Assembly: GCA_947302945.1 (NCBI GenBank)
Contig: CAMYWZ010000079.1
Coordinates: 1 to 5,821, forward strand
Source: an uncultured Bacillota bacterium
GTDB taxonomy: Bacteria; Bacillota; Clostridia; Peptostreptococcales; Anaerovoracaceae
Direction of reading: 5' to 3'
Length of the DNA: 5,821 nucleotides
Within the stretch, counting starts at the first letter, position 1. Each line of letters opens with the position of its first letter. A program made the position numbers and the translations under genes. This document shows, piece by piece, positions 1-5,265 of this stretch. Below the pieces are notes generated by a model, which did no database searches, was not told where the DNA came from, and saw nothing but the letters and a program-made list of their open reading frames with translations.

Positions 1-1925
1 CAGGCAGGAGGCTTTATTCGCTCGGCCAGCTGATACACAACAAGATCGTCACGGAGGAGCTTGCCGCAAACGGCCTGATCAAAGCCGCTTCCATAGATGA
101 AGTCCCGGACGGCGCAAGCGTCCTGATCAGAGCCCACGGGGAGCCGGACAGCACCTACAGGACCGCAGAGGCCAGGAACATACACGTCATAGACGCCACC
201 TGTCCCTTCGTAGCCAAGATACACGAGATCGCAAGGCAGGCCGGAAAGGACGGCAGGCTGCTGATAGTCATAGGAAACGGAAAGCACCCGGAAGTGAAAG
301 GCATACTCGGCAGCACCGAAGGGCCCGCTTTTGCCGCGGACAGCCCGGAAGAGCTTACCGGGGCCCTGAAGGCCTATAAGGGCATGCCGGTCACCGCAGT
401 CGCTCAGACCACGATAACAAAAGAGCTTTTCGATGCCTGCGCGGAGGCTGTTAAGAGCGTTTCGGAAGACGCGGAGATACGCAATACCATCTGCAGAGCC
501 ACCAGAGACAGGCAGGACGCTGCGGAAAAACTCGCGAAGGACTCGGATCTGATGGTGGTCATCGGGGACCCCGGCTCGTCAAACTCGCAAAAACTATATA
601 ATATTTGCAAAAAAAGCTGCAAAAATACAATATTTGTGGAAAATTCAGACAATATTTCGTTGCAAGTCTTGAAAAAATATTATAAAATAGGGGTTGCGGC
701 GAGTGCGTCTGCACCCGAACGCATAATTAAGGAGGTTGTCACAAAAATGAGTGAAGGTTTCACTAAGAACCCGCAGAACGAAGAAGTTAACGATATGTCC
801 GCTTTCATGGATCAGATCGAAAAGTCGCTGAAGCTCCCCGGACGCAACGAAGTCGTAGAGGGAACCGTTGTGCTGGTCACAAAAGACCACATCGTTGTAA
901 ACTTAGGATGCAAGAAAGACGGTATCCTTTACAGCGACGAGGTTTCTCTTGAAGAGGGGAAGACATTGATGGATGTGTTTAAAGAAGGCGATCAGATCCA
1001 GGCCAAGGTCATCAAGACGGACGACGGAGACGGAAACATACTCCTCTCCAGAAAGAGGCTTCAGTCCAGCGAGAACTGGGACGAGATCAGCGCGGCTTAC
1101 GAGAACAGGGAAACCATAGAAGTTACAGTCATCAGAGAGGTCAACAAGGGCGTCATAGCCAACTACAAGGAGATATCCGGATTCATTCCCATGTCCCTGC
1201 TTTCAGACCACTACGTTGAGAATGCTAACGACTTCATCGGAAAGACGCTTCCTGTAAAGGTCACCAAGGTTGACCAGAAGAGAAACAAGGCCGTATTCTC
1301 CCACAAGGATTTCCTCTCCGAGGAGAAAAAGAAGAAGATCGCAGAGATCTGGAACACCCTTTCCGTCGGCGACGTCGTCGAAGGCAAAGTCATGAGGTTC
1401 ACCGACTACGGCGCATTCGTAGACATCGGCGGAATAGACGGTCTTCTGCACATCTCCGAGATCTCCTGGGGCAAGCTCAAGCACCCGCAGGAAGCTCTCA
1501 AGATAGGCCAGATCGTAAACGTCAAGATCCTGAACATGAACGCCGAGAAGGGCAAGATCTCCCTCGGTCTCAAGCAGAACGCTCCGGAACCCTGGTCCGT
1601 CATAGACGAGCAGTATCAGGTAGGCCAGGTCATCACCGGCAAGGTCGTACAGATCAAGGAATACGGCGCATTCGTAGAGCTGTCCCCGGGACTGGACGGA
1701 CTCGTCCACATCTCCGAGATCGCTTACAAGAGGGTAGGCAAAGTTTCTGACGAGCTCAAGGTCGGCCAGGAAGTCCAGGCCAAGATCCTCGAGATCGACA
1801 AAGAGCGCAGAAGAATTTCCCTCAGCATCAAGGCCTGCACGGACCCCAACGCAGCTCCTGCTGAAGAGCCCGCAAAAGAGGCTGCTGAAGAGAAGCCCGC
1901 AGAGGAAGCACCCGCTGAAGCGTAA
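1..1925 (+). CDS. ispH-rpsA: IspH-ribosomal protein S1 fusion (4-hydroxy-3-methylbut-2-enyl diphosphate reductase / four-repeat S1), 5' partial
   Basis: The open frame enters from the left edge (first full codon at 3) and runs 640 residues to TAA at 1923. IspH is the last enzyme of the MEP isoprenoid pathway: a [4Fe-4S] protein that reduces HMBPP to IPP and DMAPP. S1 repeats bind RNA. Numbering from the first visible residue, IspH occupies about 1-248 and corresponds to E. coli IspH from about residue 30. Visible family motifs are LIHN (His12, E. coli H41), RAHG, DATCP (Cys67, E. coli C96), KHPEVKG (His/Glu), AQTT, NTIC (Cys164, E. coli C197), SSNS and ASAPE. The first cluster cysteine lies outside the window. 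Four S1 repeats follow at about 282-353, 370-438, 455-524 and 540-610. Repeats 3 and 4 carry the canonical YGAFV and GL(L/V)HISEI motifs. An Ala/Glu/Pro-rich acidic tail ends the protein. Fusion of these two proteins is established in Clostridia, and I see no frameshift at the junction. A terminator follows 20 nt after the stop. Confidence 0.96.
   Translation, partial: GRRLYSLGQLIHNKIVTEELAANGLIKAASIDEVPDGASVLIRAHGEPDSTYRTAEARNIHVIDATCPFVAKIHEIARQAGKDGRLLIVIGNGKHPEVKGILGSTEGPAFAADSPEELTGALKAYKGMPVTAVAQTTITKELFDACAEAVKSVSEDAEIRNTICRATRDRQDAAEKLAKDSDLMVVIGDPGSSNSQKLYNICKKSCKNTIFVENSDNISLQVLKKYYKIGVAASASAPERIIKEVVTKMSEGFTKNPQNEEVNDMSAFMDQIEKSLKLPGRNEVVEGTVVLVTKDHIVVNLGCKKDGILYSDEVSLEEGKTLMDVFKEGDQIQAKVIKTDDGDGNILLSRKRLQSSENWDEISAAYENRETIEVTVIREVNKGVIANYKEISGFIPMSLLSDHYVENANDFIGKTLPVKVTKVDQKRNKAVFSHKDFLSEEKKKKIAEIWNTLSVGDVVEGKVMRFTDYGAFVDIGGIDGLLHISEISWGKLKHPQEALKIGQIVNVKILNMNAEKGKISLGLKQNAPEPWSVIDEQYQVGQVITGKVVQIKEYGAFVELSPGLDGLVHISEIAYKRVGKVSDELKVGQEVQAKILEIDKERRRISLSIKACTDPNAAPAEEPAKEAAEEKPAEEAPAEA
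660..688 (+). promoter_or_regulatory. Candidate internal promoter upstream of the S1 half
   Basis: Inside the IspH coding part, TTGCAA (660-665, 4/6 match to a sigma-A -35) is followed after 17 bp by TAAAAT (683-688, 5/6 match to a -10). A-tracts lie upstream at 609-615, 621-625 and 640-643. The whole 588-690 stretch is about 22% GC, far below its surroundings. Transcription would start near 695, giving a 5' leader of about 50 nt before the internal ATG at 747. This is a consensus match only; AT-rich DNA gives such matches easily. Confidence 0.35.
729..749 (+). promoter_or_regulatory. Internal ribosome binding site and ATG for a stand-alone S1
   Basis: AAGGAGGT (729-736) matches the full anti-Shine-Dalgarno core. 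It is followed after 10 nt by an in-frame ATG at 747, exactly where IspH homology ends and the S1 part begins (product starting MSEGFTKNP). Initiation here would give a 392-residue four-repeat S1, close in size to the separate S1-like proteins of Firmicutes. The site may instead be a by-product of the Lys-Glu-Val codons of the IspH C-terminus, and the spacing is slightly long. Whether it is used is unknown. Confidence 0.5.
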
Positions 1926-1945
1926 ATACTTTTTCAAAAAACACA

Positions 1946-1975
1946 CCCGGAAGGAGCTGCCTTCCGGGTTTTGTT
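1946..1975. terminator. Rho-independent terminator, probably bidirectional
   Basis: A perfect 9-bp stem (CCCGGAAGG at 1946-1954 with CCTTCCGGG at 1960-1968) encloses a 5-nt loop. TTTTGTT follows on the plus strand, 20 nt downstream of the S1 stop. Read on the minus strand, the same stem is followed by TGTG and then six T (complement of 1936-1941). It could therefore also end the converging operon, whose last stop is at 2003. The plus-strand call is firm; the minus-strand one is weaker because the U-tract is offset by 4 nt. Confidence 0.85.
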
Positions 1976-2002
1976 ATGCTGTTTTGAGCGCTGCCGGGGA
2001 CG

Positions 2003-3241
2003 TTACTGCATGCGCTTAGCGTATTCCTTCATCTTAGTCACGTCGGAGGCGCTTACCGCATCGTCCCTTTCGTCGTATCTTGCTCTGACGTAGATCTCCC
2101 TGAATCCGTCCCAGGCTTCCCTGTCCGGCGCTGAGCCTTCCGGCAGAGCTTCCATAGATTTTTCCATGACGCGGCGGCTGGTGTCGCCCGGGGAGAGCAG
2201 ACCGGCCTTTTTCAGCTTTTCCGCAAAGTGCCTGAACTGTGCTCTTATGCGGCCTCTGACACCGGTGAGTTCCTGCAGCCTGCGCAGGACAGACGGACGT
2301 TCTTCGCGAACGGCGCTGCTGTAAAAGCCGCCTTCGTCGGCTGTTTCCCGCTTCAGACGTATGCCTCCGAACATCATCCTGAAGAAGCGGTAAAGCAGCC
2401 ATACCGCGAGTATGGCAAACAGGCTTACGAATATCCATTTCAGCCACGCGGGAGCGGCCATGGTGCCTTCATCGGTAAGCTCCCAGGGAACGAGCTTCTG
2501 ACCGTCGCCTGCCTGGCTTATGGATTCGAAGTCGAACTCGGTGTTGAAGAGCGAAAACAGCAGCTTCAGAAGGTAGAAGAACGGAGTGGCGATTATCGTG
2601 ACCAGGAAAGTAAAGACCGGTCCTATGATCTCCGTGTAGATAAATCCAAGGGCCCGGGTGATCGCTCCGTACACTCCGCTGCGCGAAAGCGCAAAGCCCA
2701 GCAAAGTGATGACAGCCATAAGGCCTGCGTGGATGAGCTGGTGCCCGGGGCTGCGCATTGCAGGATCGTCCGGGCGCAGCAGCCTGAGCTGGACTATCGC
2801 GCAGAGTATGAAGAACAGCACGAAGGGCAGGGTCCTGGAAGCGAAAGCGTCAAAGCCTCCGCTGCCGGCTGTCATTGCCAGGAGAATGATGAATCCGAGG
2901 AAGACGAAGCACGAGCGCTTCAGCGAATCGCGCTGCTGGGGATAGTTCGTTCCGAAGTATTCCTTATATACGATGCGGGTGACGTAGATCCAGGGCGGCA
3001 GGCAGATAATGAAGGGCATTGGCCATCCGAAGAGCAGCAGTGCGGCAAGCGCGGCTGCCATGATTGCCAGGGACAAAGCCCGCTTTTTATGCAGGAAGAA
3101 CGACGCGAGCGAAGCCGCCGATATCACGAACATCGGGGCGATGCCTGCTGAAGCATCGGTAAAGTAGGGCAGCAGGAAAGCTGCGTACGCGAAGTACAGG
3201 CAGAGGTCGGCGGTGATGCGGCAGAAGAAGATCAGTTCCAC
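2003..3241 (-). CDS. Multi-spanning membrane protein with DUF4129-like C-terminal domain (TgpA-like layout without transglutaminase)
   Basis: The protein has 412 residues. Hydrophobic segments lie at about 11-28, 32-50, 56-81, 110-126, 138-152, 172-187, 204-232 (long, possibly two) and 266-286. A charged helical C-terminus follows at about 316-412. Its end, with REIYVRARYDERDDAVS and a closing helix, resembles DUF4129 domains (pattern: ...Y..ARY......S..DV...). TgpA-family transglutaminases have N-terminal membrane helices, an extracytoplasmic transglutaminase core, one more helix and then DUF4129. Here the equivalent core position (233-265) is only a 33-residue loop with no Cys-His-Asp triad. 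The GTG start is chosen because a ten-base Shine-Dalgarno precedes it by the right distance. The start overlaps the DUF58 stop by 10 bp, so translation is probably coupled. Being last in a MoxR-DUF58 operon suggests it is the membrane partner of that module. Its exact function is unknown, and the DUF4129 match is by eye. Confidence 0.88.
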   Translation of the reverse strand: MELIFFCRITADLCLYFAYAAFLLPYFTDASAGIAPMFVISAASLASFFLHKKRALSLAIMAAALAALLLFGWPMPFIICLPPWIYVTRIVYKEYFGTNYPQQRDSLKRSCFVFLGFIILLAMTAGSGGFDAFASRTLPFVLFFILCAIVQLRLLRPDDPAMRSPGHQLIHAGLMAVITLLGFALSRSGVYGAITRALGFIYTEIIGPVFTFLVTIIATPFFYLLKLLFSLFNTEFDFESISQAGDGQKLVPWELTDEGTMAAPAWLKWIFVSLFAILAVWLLYRFFRMMFGGIRLKRETADEGGFYSSAVREERPSVLRRLQELTGVRGRIRAQFRHFAEKLKKAGLLSPGDTSRRVMEKSMEALPEGSAPDREAWDGFREIYVRARYDERDDAVSASDVTKMKEYAKRMQ

Positions 3242-4314
3242 GTCAGCTCACCTCCTTCGTCCGCGTACAGCATGGCGCACGGATTGCCGCTGACGGTCTC
3301 TATGCCGGAAAGCTCCCTTTCGCAGCGGTGGTCGCGCGTAGGTGTGAGCACGATGTAGGTCCGGCCCTGCTCGGCGGTCTTAAGCACGCGACTTAAGAGG
3401 AACTCATAGCTTTCCCTTGGGTCCCGGGAGGCCCTGCCTATGCCCTCGAGTATTATGCTCAGGTGCCTTTCCCCGAGGCCTTCCTCGACCTTGCTCCATC
3501 CGCCTATGGTGCCTGCGGTGGCCGCGTTGGTGATGAAGGAGTAGCGTATCTTTTTGCTCTCCAGAGCCTCGCAGACCATGCGCGTATAGGAAAACAGCTT
3601 TTCCAGCAGTTCAAAGTCCCTGTTGTTCCAGGTCCCGTAGTCCACGTTGAGTACGACCGTGACCGAAGGATCCGTGGTGTGGTCGTACTGGTTGACCATC
3701 AGCGAGCGCATCCTTGCGGACTGCTTCCAGTTGATGGCCTTCATGGGCTCTCTTCCCGTGTAGTCCCTGAATCCGACGGTCAGTATCGGGTCCTCGAAGA
3801 TGAAGCGGCGGACCGATACGTCACCCATAAGGCTTCCCAGAGCGTCGCACATGGGGCCGATATCAAGCCTCTTTGGAAATACTACGACTTCTTCGATCTG
3901 CTGAAAGCTCAGGCGTGTCTCTTTGACTCCTATAAAATCTCCGACAAGTATGTCGGCTCCTCTGAAAAGATAGCGGCCTCGAAAAGGAAGCGTTACAGGC
4001 GTGCGCCTGACTGTCTTCTTTTTCGGCATAAGATAAAAGCTCGAGCAAAGCATGGCGTAGCCGCAGTCGTCCACGATGGGCCTTTTGGGAAGGCGGCTCA
4101 CCAGTTCCTGCGGGACATGCTCTCTGAGCTTTAACGAAAATGCGGGTATTATAGAACTGTTTTCTATGGTCGAGACCAGGCAGAACTCTTCTCCCGGCTC
4201 AAGATTGCGCCTGTCCGGGACAGAGCTGTAGCTTATGCGGCGCGGGAGCTTCCTGATCAGAAGGAATTCCAGCAGAGCCAGAATTACAAGGATAAAAAAC
4301 AGAAGCAGATACAT
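3232..4314 (-). CDS. DUF58 domain protein, membrane-anchored
   Basis: The protein has 360 residues. One N-terminal hydrophobic helix (about 2-20) is followed by a basic RKLPRR flank. A beta-rich region (about 25-150) contains an FRGRYLF segment. The DUF58 signature lies at about 181-211: FRDYTGREPMKAINWKQSAR followed by Leu-Met-Val-x-x-Tyr, the family's 'R.Y..G...R.I.W..SAR...L.V' pattern. A vWA-like strand follows at 218-225, but its MIDAS-type DxSxS motif is replaced by DYGTW, so metal binding is doubtful. DUF58 proteins are typically encoded just after MoxR ATPases and are thought to be their partners or clients; their biochemical role is poorly defined. The ATG at 4314 is preferred because the frame upstream overlaps moxR and reads as Arg-rich out-of-frame sequence. 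It sits 2 nt after the moxR TAA, with a modest GGTGGAG site (4332-4326) 11 nt upstream. The stop overlaps the next gene by 10 bp. Confidence 0.93.
   Translation of the reverse strand: MYLLLFFILVILALLEFLLIRKLPRRISYSSVPDRRNLEPGEEFCLVSTIENSSIIPAFSLKLREHVPQELVSRLPKRPIVDDCGYAMLCSSFYLMPKKKTVRRTPVTLPFRGRYLFRGADILVGDFIGVKETRLSFQQIEEVVVFPKRLDIGPMCDALGSLMGDVSVRRFIFEDPILTVGFRDYTGREPMKAINWKQSARMRSLMVNQYDHTTDPSVTVVLNVDYGTWNNRDFELLEKLFSYTRMVCEALESKKIRYSFITNAATAGTIGGWSKVEEGLGERHLSIILEGIGRASRDPRESYEFLLSRVLKTAEQGRTYIVLTPTRDHRCERELSGIETVSGNPCAMLYADEGGELTWN
3248..3257 (-). promoter_or_regulatory. Strong ribosome binding site for the GTG-started membrane protein
   Basis: On the minus strand AAGGAGGTGA (3257 to 3248) lies inside the last codons of the DUF58 gene (encoding Glu-Gly-Gly-Glu). 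Its GGAGG core is 9 nt from the GTG at 3241. It decides the start in the absence of an ATG and implies re-initiation by ribosomes finishing DUF58. Confidence 0.85.
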
Positions 4315-4316
4315 GC

Positions 4317-5261
4317 TTACACGTTCTCCACCGGGGCAGGGATCTCCTTCAGCAGCTTCATGAAATAGCCGCTGACGTCTTTTTCGCCGCCCATTCCGGC
4401 GGTAACGAGCCTGTGGGCCAGCACCGGTCTTGCCATATCCTGAATGTCTTCCGGGATGACGTAGTCCCTGCCGGAGAAGGCTGCGCATACCTGTGCCGCG
4501 TGGTAGAGTGCGATGGCGCCCCTTGTAGACACGCCGGTGAGTATGCGGCTGTCGTTTCTGGTGCGCTCTATGATGTCCATGATGTAGTTTTTGATCTCGT
4601 CGGAAACGGTGACCTCGTGGTAGGACCTGCGCACTTCAGCTATGGTTTCGGGAGATACGACAGTCTTAAGCTCCGCGAGAAGGTCTTCCGTGTCGCGGCG
4701 GGAGATGACAGAGATCTCTTCGGCTCTGGTCATGTACCCGAGGGAGAGTTTCATGAAGAAGCGGTCGGTCTGGGCTTCCGGGAGAGGGAAGGTGCCGTAG
4801 GATTCGAGAGGGTTCTGCGTGGCCATCACCATGAAGGGCTCTTCGAGCCTGGTGGTGACGCCGTCGACTGTGATCTGGCGCTCGGCCATGGCTTCAAGAA
4901 GGCTGGACTGGGTCCTGGGAGTTGCGCGGTTGATCTCATCGGCCAGAACTATATTGGCAAAAAGGGGGCCTTCTCTGAATTCGAATTCCCCGGACTTCTG
5001 ATTGTAGAAGTTAATGCCTGTAAGGTCGGAGGGGAGAAGGTCCGGAGTGAATTGTATCCTCCTGAACTTGCCTCCTATGCTTGTGGAAAAGGCGCGGAGG
5101 AGCACGGTCTTGCCTGTTCCGGGAACGTCTTCAAGAAGCACGTGGCCTGAGCAGACGAAGGCAATGAGTATCTTTGTGATGACGTCCTCCTTGCCGACGA
5201 TGACTTTCGAGCAGTTGCCTACTATGCTGTCTTTAAAGTCCCTGAACAGCGATCCGTCCAT
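4317..5261 (-). CDS. MoxR-family AAA+ ATPase
   Basis: The protein has 314 residues, normal for a MoxR ATPase. MoxR proteins are AAA+ chaperone-like ATPases that help mature or activate partner proteins, often vWA or DUF58 proteins. Visible motifs in order are GHVLLEDVPGTGKT with Walker A at 45-52 (Lys51), the FRRIQFTPDLLPSD block (67-79), Walker B LADEINRA (106-113; Asp108, Glu109), NRATPRTQSSLLEAM (111-125), sensor 1 ATQNP (147-151, Asn150), PEAQTDRF with the presumed arginine finger Arg167, and sensor 2 STRG (Arg247) in the C-terminal helical lid. All key residues are present, so it should be an active cytoplasmic ATPase. The ATG at 5261 has a GGAGG 8 nt upstream. The gene starts 4 nt after the dockerin gene stop and ends 2 nt before the DUF58 start, so all belong to one operon. 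Confidence 0.97.
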   Translation of the reverse strand: MDGSLFRDFKDSIVGNCSKVIVGKEDVITKILIAFVCSGHVLLEDVPGTGKTVLLRAFSTSIGGKFRRIQFTPDLLPSDLTGINFYNQKSGEFEFREGPLFANIVLADEINRATPRTQSSLLEAMAERQITVDGVTTRLEEPFMVMATQNPLESYGTFPLPEAQTDRFFMKLSLGYMTRAEEISVISRRDTEDLLAELKTVVSPETIAEVRRSYHEVTVSDEIKNYIMDIIERTRNDSRILTGVSTRGAIALYHAAQVCAAFSGRDYVIPEDIQDMARPVLAHRLVTAGMGGEKDVSGYFMKLLKEIPAPVENV

Positions 5262-5265
5262 AGTT

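Noticed and set aside
294..749. A separate gene starting at the GTG at 294
   Set aside because: The same frame continues upstream to the left edge with clear IspH motifs, so this is an internal valine codon.
1407..1678. Seventeen-base identical direct repeat (1407-1423 and 1662-1678)
   Set aside because: It encodes the same YGAFV motif in S1 repeats 3 and 4, so domain duplication explains it.
1203..1946. Minus-strand open frame (247 codons) opposite the S1 repeats
   Set aside because: It is a mirror of the S1 coding bias (Leu/Asp/Val-rich) and crosses the terminator hairpin. The S1 frame is certain.
2228..3151. Long plus-strand open frame (307 codons) opposite the membrane protein
   Set aside because: It lies wholly antisense to a gene with clear membrane segments. 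Its product is a charged mix of E/Q/R with no domain, and no convincing ribosome binding site was seen.
4315..4488. 58-residue upstream extension of the DUF58 frame
   Set aside because: It overlaps the end of moxR in another frame, is Arg/Gly-rich, and the ATG at 4314 begins a normal membrane anchor.
4413..5150. Plus-strand open frame opposite moxR, and a similar one at 3463-4134 opposite DUF58
   Set aside because: Both are entirely antisense to well-recognised families, with no motif or start signal of their own.
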